A DNA stretch of 64,000 nucleotides from Chitinivorax sp. PXF-14 (GTDB lineage Bacteria; Pseudomonadota; Gammaproteobacteria; Burkholderiales; SCOH01). Below are positions 17,031-25,276 of the stretch, piece by piece (within the stretch, counting starts at the first letter, position 1; each line of letters starts with the position of its first letter). The stretch is taken from assembly GCF_040812015.1 (NCBI RefSeq), contig NZ_JBFNXJ010000007.1, positions 124,001-188,000 of the forward strand, in the 5' to 3' direction. The notes beneath the pieces were generated by a model. The model had not been told where the DNA came from, made no database searches, and saw nothing but the letters and a program-made list of their open reading frames with translations. A program made the position numbers and the translations under genes.

Positions 17031-18238
17031 AACTGCTCCTGTGGCTGATCGCCGTGTTCACGGCGGCCGTTGCCGTCACCATGCTGGCCGGGGTCAACGA
17101 CGGCTATGCGCTGTTCGTGGTGCCGCCGTACCGGCTAGATACCTCGCTCAATGCGCTGATCATCCTCATCGTGGTGGTCTTCGTCATCGTCTACGGCCTG
17201 TTCCGCCTGACCTTCAACGCGCTCGATCTGCCCAGGCAGGTCAAGGCCTATCACCGTCGCCGTGCCCAGGAGCAGGCGCGCATGGCCTTGTTCGATGCGC
17301 TTGAGGCGTATTTCGAGGGGCGCTACAACCGCGCCGAGCGCGAAGCCGGGCGCGTGCTGGAGCTCGAGGAAGATGGCCGCGGCAAGGCGCTGGCGGCATT
17401 GCTGGCAGCGCGCTCGGCCCATGTCGTGCGCGATTTCGACAAGCGCGACAACTACCTGTCGCAGGCCGGCGTCGCCGATGAGCATGCACGGCTTGCCCGC
17501 TACATGACCCAGGCTGAGCTGCTGTCCGACCAGCGCGACCATGTCGCCGCGCTCGAAGCGCTCGAAGAGGCCAAGCTGCTGGCACCCAAGCTGACCAGCG
17601 CGCTGCGCCTCGAACTCAAGATCCGCCAGCAGCGTGGCGAGCCGGAGGCCGTGCTGCGCCTGCTCGACACCTTGCAGAAGAGCGAGGCCATCGATGCACC
17701 GGCTGCCCAGCGCATCCGCCTCGCCGCCAATGTCGAGCGGCTCAAGAGCGAGCCGATGTCGGCCAAGGCCCTGCGCGAGTGGTGGCACAAGCTCGGCAAG
17801 GAAGAACGCCTGCAGCCGCGCCTTGCGGCACTGGCAGCCCGGCGCATGCTGCTGCTCGACAACTGCGAGATGGCCGCCGAGGTCATCGTCAACGCGCTCG
17901 ACGAGAACTGGGATGGCGAGCTGGTCGAGCTGTTCGGCACCATGGCATGCAGCGGCGGCGCCTGTGGCGACAAGCTGCTCAAGCACACGCAGCTGGCCGA
18001 ATCGTGGCTGCCCAAGCATGCGAAGGATGCGGCGCTGCTGCTGACGCTGGGCCGCCTGTGCCAGGCGCAGTCGCTGTGGGGCAAGGCCCGCAGCTATTTC
18101 GAGGCCAGCCTCGCGGTGGCGCCGAGCCTGGTTGCCCATATCGAGCTCGCCCAACTGCTCGAACAGCTCGACCAGCACGACGAGGCAGCGCGGCATTTCA
18201 AGCAGAGCGTCGATCTGGCGCTGGCGGAGCGCGACTAG
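17027..18238 (+). CDS. hemY: HemY-type heme biosynthesis-associated TPR protein
   Basis: Protein of 403 aa with two N-terminal transmembrane helices (about 3-22 and 40-62) typical of the HemY_N domain, then helical TPR-like repeats with PSLVAHIELAQLL near the end. It is not the protoporphyrinogen oxidase also named HemY. It is found in the hemCDXY operon of proteobacteria and is thought to organise heme enzymes at the membrane. The GTG start overlaps the hemDX stop by four bases. A strong terminator follows. Confidence 0.92.
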   Translation: MKLLLWLIAVFTAAVAVTMLAGVNDGYALFVVPPYRLDTSLNALIILIVVVFVIVYGLFRLTFNALDLPRQVKAYHRRRAQEQARMALFDALEAYFEGRYNRAEREAGRVLELEEDGRGKALAALLAARSAHVVRDFDKRDNYLSQAGVADEHARLARYMTQAELLSDQRDHVAALEALEEAKLLAPKLTSALRLELKIRQQRGEPEAVLRLLDTLQKSEAIDAPAAQRIRLAANVERLKSEPMSAKALREWWHKLGKEERLQPRLAALAARRMLLLDNCEMAAEVIVNALDENWDGELVELFGTMACSGGACGDKLLKHTQLAESWLPKHAKDAALLLTLGRLCQAQSLWGKARSYFEASLAVAPSLVAHIELAQLLEQLDQHDEAARHFKQSVDLALAERD

Positions 18239-18265
18239 CCGATTACCGCCGCGTAGCACCAATAC

Positions 18266-18290
18266 AAAGGCCGCCTGGAGCGGCCTTTTT
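18266..18290 (+). terminator. Terminator after hemY
   Basis: Stem AAAGGCCGC / GCGGCCTTT with a five-base loop and a TTTTT tail, 27 bp after the hemY stop. It ends the heme operon. Confidence 0.93.
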
Positions 18291-18312
18291 CACGCCCGGC
18301 CGCGCCAGCGGC

Positions 18313-18328
18313 TGTTTCACGTGAAACC
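18313..18328. other. parS site (ParB-binding centromere sequence)
   Basis: TGTTTCACGTGAAACC differs from the universal parS TGTTTCACGTGAAACA only at the last base; the 14-bp palindromic core is perfect. It sits between the hemY terminator and the FNR box upstream of the exporter operon. ParB-CTP would load here for chromosome segregation. Confidence 0.92.
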
Positions 18329-18355
18329 AGAATTTCATGACGCGTTGCAGCATAG

Positions 18356-18397
18356 TTGATTATCATCAAGCCATACCGAGCGAGCGTTAGAGAGAAT
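18356..18397 (+). promoter_or_regulatory. FNR/ANR-type box and promoter of exporter operon
   Basis: Perfect FNR box TTGAT-TATC-ATCAA at 18356-18369, centre 18362.5. A -10-like GAGAAT at 18392-18397 predicts a start near 18404, which puts the box at -41.5, the class II activator position. This suggests induction at low oxygen by FNR/ANR (or a DNR-type relative). Confidence 0.7.
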
Positions 18398-18428
18398 GAT
18401 CCCTACACCCGTAGCTTCGAGGATATCG

Positions 18429-19715
18429 ATGCGTGCCACGTGTCTTACCCTGCTTGCCTTGATCGCCCTGCCATCCGTCCAGGCCGAAACGCTGGACCAG
18501 GCATGGGCCGAGGCGCTGGCCAGCAGTCAGGTGCTCAAATCGTCGGCGCAGCAGCAGCGTGCCGCTGCGGCAACCCTATCGGCGGCCCAGGGCGCGCGCT
18601 GGCCGAGCCTTTCGGTCGAGAGCGCCTACACGCGGCTGAATGAGGCGCCGGCCGTGTCGGCCAGCCTGCCTTTGCCGGCACCGCTGCCGCATGAGCTGAC
18701 ACTGCCGATCAGCGACGAACGCTTTCACACGCGGGCGGCGACGGTGACCTTGCCCTTGTTCACCAGCGGCCGCATCCACTATGGCATCGAAGCCGCCCGC
18801 GCCGGTGTGGCGATGTCGGATGCCGAGTCGCAGCGTACAGCCCAGGACGTCAAGCTGGCAGTGACCGAGGCCTATTTCAATGTGCTGCGCGCGCGCCAGC
18901 TGCGTGAGGTGGCGCGGCACCTGGTCGACGGCATGCAGCGCCATCGCCACGATGTCGAGCAGTTCTACCGGCAGGGCCTGGTCGCCAAGGCCGACCTGCT
19001 GACCATCGACGTCGCGCTGGCCGACGCCAGGCAGAAACAGATCCAGGCCGACAACGCGGTCGACCTCAGCGCAGCGGCCTACAACCGCTCGCTGCAACGC
19101 CCGCTGGGTCAGACGGTGGCGCTCGACGACACGCAGCTCGCCGCCGACGCGCGTTCGCTGGACGAGCTGACCGCGCTCGCGCAACGCACTCGGCCCGAGC
19201 TGGCGCAACTGGAGCAGGCGCGCTCGGCGCTCAGCGCCCAGGCCAGGATGACGCGCGGCGAGGATGGCCCGCAGGTGGCGCTGATCGGCGGCTACCAGCA
19301 TCTCGAAAACCCCTATCTGAAGCAGGACAGCTTCCGCTCGCTGAGCATCGGCGTGAAGTGGAATGTGTTCGATGGCGGCGTGGTACGCCACCGTGCCGCC
19401 GCGCTCGACGCCAAGGCCGAGGCACTGCAGGCGCAGCAGGACGACGCGCGCTCGTGGATCGCGCTCGACGTGCGCCAGGCTTACAACAACCAGCGCGAGG
19501 CGCAGGCGCGGCTCGAACTGGCCACCAGCACGGTGGCGCAGGCTGAGGAAGCGCTCCGCGTCGCCCGCGACCGTTACGCCAACAGCCTCGCGCCGCAGAG
19601 CGAGGTGCTCGACGCCGAAACGCGCGAGGCCAACGCGCAGAGCAATTACCACAATGCACGCTACGACCTGCAGCTCGCGGTCGTGCGCATCCGCCGCGCC
19701 GTCGGCGAATTGTGA
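18429..19715 (+). CDS. TolC-family outer membrane efflux protein
   Basis: Outer-membrane channel of about 428 aa with a signal peptide ending at VQA-ET, then two repeats of the OEP helical domain (long Ala/Gln/Arg-rich coiled coils). It provides the outer-membrane duct of a tripartite exporter. Start 18429 puts MRATCLTLLALIALPSVQA first; an ATG 33 bases upstream would add 11 residues before the signal. It leads an operon with a periplasmic adaptor, a double-ATPase ABC protein and two permeases. Confidence 0.9.
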   Translation: MRATCLTLLALIALPSVQAETLDQAWAEALASSQVLKSSAQQQRAAAATLSAAQGARWPSLSVESAYTRLNEAPAVSASLPLPAPLPHELTLPISDERFHTRAATVTLPLFTSGRIHYGIEAARAGVAMSDAESQRTAQDVKLAVTEAYFNVLRARQLREVARHLVDGMQRHRHDVEQFYRQGLVAKADLLTIDVALADARQKQIQADNAVDLSAAAYNRSLQRPLGQTVALDDTQLAADARSLDELTALAQRTRPELAQLEQARSALSAQARMTRGEDGPQVALIGGYQHLENPYLKQDSFRSLSIGVKWNVFDGGVVRHRAAALDAKAEALQAQQDDARSWIALDVRQAYNNQREAQARLELATSTVAQAEEALRVARDRYANSLAPQSEVLDAETREANAQSNYHNARYDLQLAVVRIRRAVGEL

Positions 19716-19761
19716 TGCCTCCTACCCCATGCCAAGCGCGCCCATCTGACCGGACCGATCG

Positions 19762-20865
19762 ATGAAGCCAAACCTCAAACTCGCCCTTCCCGCTGCTGCC
19801 GTGCTCGCCGCTGCCGGCTACCTCGTGTGGCAGCAGCTCGACAACCGCCATACCCTGCCCGACGGGCTGATCCAGGCCAATGGCCGACTGGAGGGTGACC
19901 ATCTGTCCGTCGCGGGCAAGACGCCCGGCCGCATCGCGGCACTGCTGGTCAAGGAGGGCGACGCGGTCAAGGCCGGCCAGCCGCTGGCGCAGCTCGAAGA
20001 CGTGCAGCTCAAGGCCAAGGCCGACCAGGTGGCGCAGACGGTGGCCGCGCTCGAAGCCCAGCTGACAGCGGCGCGCACCGCGCTCGGCGTGCTCGAGAAG
20101 GAGGTGCCGCTCGGTGTCACGTCGAACGAGGCGCAGCTTGCCCGCGCCCGCGCCAGTGTGACCAAGGCGCAGGCCGCCGAGGTGCAGGCCAGACGCGATG
20201 CAGCGCGCATGAAGGAATTGCTGGCGCGCGGCTCGGTCGAGCGCCACAAGAGCGAGCTTGCCGAGCTCGGTGCGACGGCCGCCGCGGCCGACACCGAAGC
20301 GGCGCGCAGCGCTCAGCTGCAGGCCGAGCAGGCGCTGGCGCAGGCCCGGCTCGGCCACGACAAGGTGAAGGCGAAGGCCGCCGAAATCGGCGCGCTCGAA
20401 GCTCAGCTGGCGCAGGCGAAAGCGGGCCTGCGCGAGATCCAGAGCGTGGTGGACGACCTCACGCTGAAAGCACCGGCTGCCGGCGTGGTATCGAGCAAGG
20501 TGCGCGATGTCGGCGAGGTGGTGGCGGCCGGCTCGCCGGTGTTCGACGTGGTTGACCTCGATCACCTCTACCTCAAGGTCTACGTGCCCGAAAACCAGAT
20601 CGGCAAGCTCAGGCTCGGCCTGCCGGCCCGCATCTATACCGATGCCTTCCCCAACACCGCCTTCAACGCCACGCTGCGCACCATCGCGAGCCGTGCCGAA
20701 TTCACGCCGAAGGAAGTGCAGACGCCCGACGAGCGTGTCAAGCTGGTCTACGCAGTCAAGCTGTATCTCGACCAGAACCCCGAGCGCAAGCTGACGCCGG
20801 GCATCCCCGCCGATGCGGTGATCCGCTGGCAGGACGGTGTCGCCTGGCAGGCGCCGCGCTGGTAG
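19762..20865 (+). CDS. HlyD-family periplasmic adaptor (YbhG-like)
   Basis: Membrane-fusion protein of 367 aa. It has an N-terminal anchor (about 7-25), a lipoyl half (near 45-80), a long Ala/Gln coiled coil (about 80-225) and a second lipoyl/beta-barrel part (LKAPAAGVVSSKVRDVGEVV). It bridges the inner-membrane ABC complex to TolC. Sequence and order match E. coli YbhG-YbhF-YbhS-YbhR, here with a tolC gene included. The downstream ATPase starts six bases after its stop. Confidence 0.9.
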   Translation: MKPNLKLALPAAAVLAAAGYLVWQQLDNRHTLPDGLIQANGRLEGDHLSVAGKTPGRIAALLVKEGDAVKAGQPLAQLEDVQLKAKADQVAQTVAALEAQLTAARTALGVLEKEVPLGVTSNEAQLARARASVTKAQAAEVQARRDAARMKELLARGSVERHKSELAELGATAAAADTEAARSAQLQAEQALAQARLGHDKVKAKAAEIGALEAQLAQAKAGLREIQSVVDDLTLKAPAAGVVSSKVRDVGEVVAAGSPVFDVVDLDHLYLKVYVPENQIGKLRLGLPARIYTDAFPNTAFNATLRTIASRAEFTPKEVQTPDERVKLVYAVKLYLDQNPERKLTPGIPADAVIRWQDGVAWQAPRW

Positions 20866-20871
20866 CCGTCG

Positions 20872-22809
20872 ATGAGCGGGAGCGTGATTCGTGCCGCGGG
20901 CTTTGCCAAGCGCTATCGCCAGCATGTGGCGGTGGCGGGGCTCGACATCGAGGTCGGGCGCGGTGAGATCTACGGCCTGATCGGCCCCGACGGCGCGGGC
21001 AAATCGAGCTTCATGAAGGCCGTGGCCGGGGTGCTCGCCTTCGAGTCGGGCGAGCTCGACGTGTTCGGTGAGCGCATCGATTCGGAGCGCGCCGCCGAGC
21101 GCATCAAGGGCCGCATCGGGCTGATGCCGCAGGGCTTGGGCCAGAACCTCTATGCCGACCTGTCGGTGGAAGAGAACATCGATTTCTTCGCGCGCCTGCG
21201 CCTGGTGCCCGAGGCTGAACTCGGCCCGCGCAAGGACAAGCTGCTGAAGATGACGCGGCTCGACAAGTTTCGCGACCGCGCGATGAAGAACCTGTCGGGC
21301 GGCATGAAACAGAAGCTGGGCCTGGTCTGCACGCTGATCCACGAGCCTGGGCTGATCATTCTCGACGAGCCGACCACCGGCGTGGACCCGGTGTCGCGGC
21401 GCGACTTCTGGGCCATTCTCGGCGAGCTGTTGCAGGAACGCGGCATCACCGCGCTGGTGTCGACCGCCTATATGGACGAGGCCGCGCGCTTTCACCGCAT
21501 GTCGCTGCTGTTCGAGGGCAAGGTGCTGGCGCAGGGCACGCCCGAGGCGATCCTCGCGCTGGCGCCGGGCAGCGTCGTCACCGTGCAGGCGAGCCCGCAG
21601 GTCGAGGCCTTGCAGCGGCTGAAGCAGGCGCACCCGCAGATCGAGGCGCAGGGCGCCTATCTGCGGCTGTTCGTCGATGCGCTGTCGACCACGGCCGCCG
21701 CGCAGCAGGTGGCGGCGGCGCTGGCACCGCTGCAGGTGGTGGGGCTGACCGCTGCCGAGCCCGAGCTCGAGGATGTCTTCGTCGCGCTGTTGCGCCAGCG
21801 TGGGCTGGCGGCCGGTGACAGCAGCCTGGAAAGCGACATGGCCGGCGCGGGCAAGCGTCAGGCGGCGGCTGCCGCGGCGATCGAAGCACGGCAGCTGACG
21901 CGCCAGTTCGGCGAGTTCAAGGCTTGCGATCAGGTCAGCTTCAGCGTGCCGCCGGGCGAGATCTTCGGCCTGCTCGGCGCCAATGGCGCGGGCAAGACTA
22001 CCGCGATCAAGATGCTGACCGGCATCCTGCCGCCATCGTCCGGCGTGGGCCAGGTGGCCGGCGCCGACATGCGCACCGCCGGGCGGCAGATCAAGGAACG
22101 CATCGGCTATATGTCGCAGGCGTTCTCGCTCTACATGGATCTGACGGTGCTCGAAAACATCCGCCTCTATGCCGGCATCTACGGCCTCGACCGGCGCCAG
22201 ATGACCGAGCGCACCGGCTGGATCGTCGCCATGGCCGGGCTCAAGGGGCACGAGCACGACCTCGCGGCGACGCTGCCGATGGGCCTGCGCCAGCGCCTGG
22301 CGCTCGGCTGCGCGCTGGTGCACAAGCCGCAGGTGCTGTTCCTCGACGAACCAACCTCGGGCGTCGACCCGATCGGCCGCCGCCAGTTCTGGGACATCCT
22401 GTTCCACCTGTCGCGCGTCGAGGGCGTGGCAATCCTGATCACCACGCACTACATGAGCGAGGCCGAGCATTGCGACCACATCGCGCTGATGTTCGCCGGC
22501 CGCGTCGTCGCCGACGCCTCGCCGACCGCACTCAAGGATGAGCTGCGCGGCAAGGTCGGCACCTTGCTCGAAGTGGCCACCGATGCGCCGCAGCCGGCGC
22601 TGCGGGCATTGCAGTCGGCCGGTTTTGGCGATGCCTCGCTGTTCGGCAAGAAGATCCACCTGTTCACGCACCAGGCGGACACCGCACCGGCCGCCATCCG
22701 CGAGGCCCTGGCCGGCGCCGGCGTGGCCTGCCAGGCGGTCGAGCCGCGGCCGATCTCGATGGAGGATGTCTTCGTGCAGCGTGTGACCGAACTGGAGCGG
22801 CAGACATGA
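20872..22809 (+). CDS. ABC exporter ATPase with two nucleotide-binding domains (YbhF-like)
   Basis: Duplicated ATPase of 645 aa. The N-terminal domain has Walker A GPDGAGKSS, signature LSGGMKQ and Walker B ILDEPTTGVDP. The C-terminal domain has Walker A GANGAGKTT and Walker B FLDEPTSGVDP, but its signature is LPMGLRQ, lacking the usual Ser-Gly-Gly, as in other YbhF proteins. It energises two ABC-2 permeases encoded next, and its stop overlaps the first permease start (ATGA). The substrate is unknown; E. coli homologues export drugs and cations. Confidence 0.93.
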   Translation: MSGSVIRAAGFAKRYRQHVAVAGLDIEVGRGEIYGLIGPDGAGKSSFMKAVAGVLAFESGELDVFGERIDSERAAERIKGRIGLMPQGLGQNLYADLSVEENIDFFARLRLVPEAELGPRKDKLLKMTRLDKFRDRAMKNLSGGMKQKLGLVCTLIHEPGLIILDEPTTGVDPVSRRDFWAILGELLQERGITALVSTAYMDEAARFHRMSLLFEGKVLAQGTPEAILALAPGSVVTVQASPQVEALQRLKQAHPQIEAQGAYLRLFVDALSTTAAAQQVAAALAPLQVVGLTAAEPELEDVFVALLRQRGLAAGDSSLESDMAGAGKRQAAAAAAIEARQLTRQFGEFKACDQVSFSVPPGEIFGLLGANGAGKTTAIKMLTGILPPSSGVGQVAGADMRTAGRQIKERIGYMSQAFSLYMDLTVLENIRLYAGIYGLDRRQMTERTGWIVAMAGLKGHEHDLAATLPMGLRQRLALGCALVHKPQVLFLDEPTSGVDPIGRRQFWDILFHLSRVEGVAILITTHYMSEAEHCDHIALMFAGRVVADASPTALKDELRGKVGTLLEVATDAPQPALRALQSAGFGDASLFGKKIHLFTHQADTAPAAIREALAGAGVACQAVEPRPISMEDVFVQRVTELERQT

Positions 22810-23960
22810 ATGTGCAACGGGTGGTGGCCGTCGCCTACAAGGAATGGCGCGAGATCGTGCGCGACCGGCTGTTCTTCTCGCTTGCCTTCGTGGTGCCGGC
22901 GGTGCTGATGCTGCTGTTCGGCTATGGCCTGTCGCTCGATGTCGAGAACATCCCGTTCGCGGTAGTCGATTACGACCACTCGGCGCAGAGTCGCGACTAT
23001 GCCTACCGCTTCATCGATTCGCGCTATTTCGACTTCAAGGGCTATGTGCGCGACGAGCGCGAGCTCGGCGGCCTGCTCGCGCAGAGCCGGGTGCGCGCCG
23101 CCATCGTCATCCCCGAGCATTTCGGGCAGCGCCTGCAGGCCGGGCGTGGCGCCCAGGTGCAGACGCTGGTCGACGGCACCTTCCCGTTCCGCGCACTGAC
23201 CACCAAGGGCTATGTCACCGCGATCAACGCCAGCGCCAACCAGGAGACCATCGCGCAGCTATTGGCCCGCGCCAAGGGCGTGCCGGTGCAGACGGCGCGT
23301 GAGGCGGTGCAGCCGGTCAGGCTCGAGGTGCGCTATCTGTACAACCAGAGCGTAAAGAGCATCTGGTCGCTGGCGCCCAAGCTGCTGATGGTGATCCTGA
23401 TGATCTCTCCACCGTTTTTGACGGCGCTCGGTGTGGTGCGTGAGAAGGAGTCGGGCTCGATCTTCAACATCTACAGCTCGACTGTCACGCGCGGCGAGTT
23501 CCTGTGCGGCAAGCTCGCGCCCTATGTCGCCATCTCGGCGCTCAACATCCTGGCGCTGTGGCTGCTCGCCACGCTGCTGTTCGCGGTGCCGTTCAAGGGC
23601 GGTTTCCTGTTCTTCATGGCGGCGAGCCTGATCTATGTCATCTGCACCACCGGCATCGGCCTCATGGTGTCGGTGCTGGTGCGCACGCAGGTAGCGGCGA
23701 TGATCGTCACCGCCATCGTCACGGTGATCCCGGCCGTGCTGTACTCGGGCGTGCTGATCCCGATCCCCTCGCTCGGGCCATCGGCGCAGGCCATCGCCCA
23801 CCTGCTGCCGGCGATGTACTACACCAACATCGTGGTCGGCTGCTTCCTCAAGGGAGTCGGCCTCGCCGCGCTGTGGCCCGATGTGCTGATCCTGGCCGCA
23901 TACGCGGCGGTGCTGTTCACGGTCGGCTTCACCATGTTCCACAAGCGGCCCGTATCATGA
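22806..23960 (+). CDS. ABC-2 type permease (YbhS-like)
   Basis: Inner-membrane permease of 384 aa. One N-terminal helix (about 24-42, LFFSLAFVVPAVLMLLFGYG) is followed by a large periplasmic loop and five helices in the C-terminal half, the ABC-2 membrane family 3 plan. The conserved cytoplasmic segment VREKESGS is present. It overlaps both neighbours by four bases. It pairs with the next permease to form the heterodimeric channel. Confidence 0.92.
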   Translation: MNVQRVVAVAYKEWREIVRDRLFFSLAFVVPAVLMLLFGYGLSLDVENIPFAVVDYDHSAQSRDYAYRFIDSRYFDFKGYVRDERELGGLLAQSRVRAAIVIPEHFGQRLQAGRGAQVQTLVDGTFPFRALTTKGYVTAINASANQETIAQLLARAKGVPVQTAREAVQPVRLEVRYLYNQSVKSIWSLAPKLLMVILMISPPFLTALGVVREKESGSIFNIYSSTVTRGEFLCGKLAPYVAISALNILALWLLATLLFAVPFKGGFLFFMAASLIYVICTTGIGLMVSVLVRTQVAAMIVTAIVTVIPAVLYSGVLIPIPSLGPSAQAIAHLLPAMYYTNIVVGCFLKGVGLAALWPDVLILAAYAAVLFTVGFTMFHKRPVS

Positions 23961-25111
23961 CCCGGCTCGATCTACAGGTGTGGGGCCGGCGCCTCGCGGT
24001 GATGACCAAGAAGGAATTCCTGCAGCTGATGCGCGACGCGGTGCTGCTGGTGTTCATCGTCTACGCCTTCACCGCCGACATCTATCTCGCCGCCTCGGGC
24101 GTCACGCTGCAGCTCAACCATGCCGCCACCATGGTGCGCGATCTCGACCGCAGCGCCGCCTCGCGCGAGCTGCTCGGGCGCTTCCAGCCGCCCTACTTCC
24201 GCCTCGACGGCGAGCTCGCGAGCGACGCCGAGGGGCTGCACCGGCTCGACGATGGCAGCGCGATGCTGACGCTCGACATCCCGCCGCAGTTCGAGCGCGA
24301 CCTCGCCACCGGGCGGCAGACAGCGCTGCAGATGCAGGTTGATGCCACCAACAGCGTGCTCGGCTTCCTCGCCAGCAGCTACGCGGCGCAGATCGTCGGT
24401 GGCTACGGCCTGGAAGTCGGCCTGAAGCAGCTCGGCGTCGGTGGCGGCAATGCCGATGCGCTGCCGGTGGTCGATAACCGCATCCGCGTCTGGTACAACC
24501 CGAACCAGAACGACGCCTGGTTCATGGGCATCTCCGAGCTGCTCAACATCATCACCGTGTTCGCCATCCTGCTGCCGGCAGCGGCGATGGTGCGCGAAAA
24601 GGAACGCGGCACGGTGGAGCAGTTGCTGGTGTCGCCGCTGACGCCGTTCCAGATCATGTTCCCGAAGGTGATCTCGATGACCGCGGTGATCCTGCTCGGC
24701 ACGGCGCTGAGCCTGTTCGCGGTGCTGCTGCCCGGCTTCGGCCTGCCGGTGAAGGGCAGCCTGCCGCTGTTCTTCGCGCTGACCGGGCTCTACATCTTCA
24801 CCACCGCCGGGCTCGGCCTGTTCGCCGCCACCATTGCGCGCAATCTGGCCCAGGTCGGCATGCTGACGATCCTGATCCTGGCGCCGATGCTGTTCCTCTC
24901 CGGCGCCTGGACGCCGCCCGAAGCGATGCCGGTGTGGCTCAGGCAGCTGACCTTCGTCTCGCCGCTGCACTACTACATCGACATCGCCTTCGGTATCCTG
25001 CTCAAGGGCCAGACGGCGGGTGAACTGCTGCCGCTGATCGGCGGCATGCTGCTGCTCGGTGGCGCGGTGTTCGGCTTCGGCCTCTATCGTTTCCGCCGCC
25101 AGTTCGGCTGA
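23957..25111 (+). CDS. ABC-2 type permease (YbhR-like)
   Basis: Second permease, 384 aa, same plan as the previous one: N-terminal helix (about 28-48), periplasmic loop, then five to six helices with VREKERGTVEQLLVSP before them. The ATG at 23957 overlaps the previous stop; an open frame upstream of it is not used. It is the last gene of the exporter operon. A 165-bp gap without a clear terminator separates it from the protease-TPR pair. Confidence 0.92.
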   Translation: MTRLDLQVWGRRLAVMTKKEFLQLMRDAVLLVFIVYAFTADIYLAASGVTLQLNHAATMVRDLDRSAASRELLGRFQPPYFRLDGELASDAEGLHRLDDGSAMLTLDIPPQFERDLATGRQTALQMQVDATNSVLGFLASSYAAQIVGGYGLEVGLKQLGVGGGNADALPVVDNRIRVWYNPNQNDAWFMGISELLNIITVFAILLPAAAMVREKERGTVEQLLVSPLTPFQIMFPKVISMTAVILLGTALSLFAVLLPGFGLPVKGSLPLFFALTGLYIFTTAGLGLFAATIARNLAQVGMLTILILAPMLFLSGAWTPPEAMPVWLRQLTFVSPLHYYIDIAFGILLKGQTAGELLPLIGGMLLLGGAVFGFGLYRFRRQFG

Positions 25112-25276
25112 GCGCTGTCGGCAGGCTTTACACTGGCGCGCGGGTCCGGCGCGCGGCACGGTCATAAGCGTTTGTTCGGTTGATGTAAATGTCATAGCTG
25201 CGGCCATAGGCATGCTTGTTGCTGCAAACGAAGATCGGCCCGCGCCAACACGCTGCGGGTAGCCAGACAGCCCGTC

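Noticed and set aside
19231-22671. Very long open frame (1146 codons) antisense to the exporter genes
   Set aside because: Opposite frame of GC-rich coding DNA. Composition is Arg/His/Gly-rich without domains, while the plus strand carries clear TolC, HlyD and ABC motifs.
25180-25193. FNR-like half site upstream of the pseudoprotease gene
   Set aside because: TTGATGTAAATGTC keeps only the left arm; the right arm has three mismatches to ATCAA.
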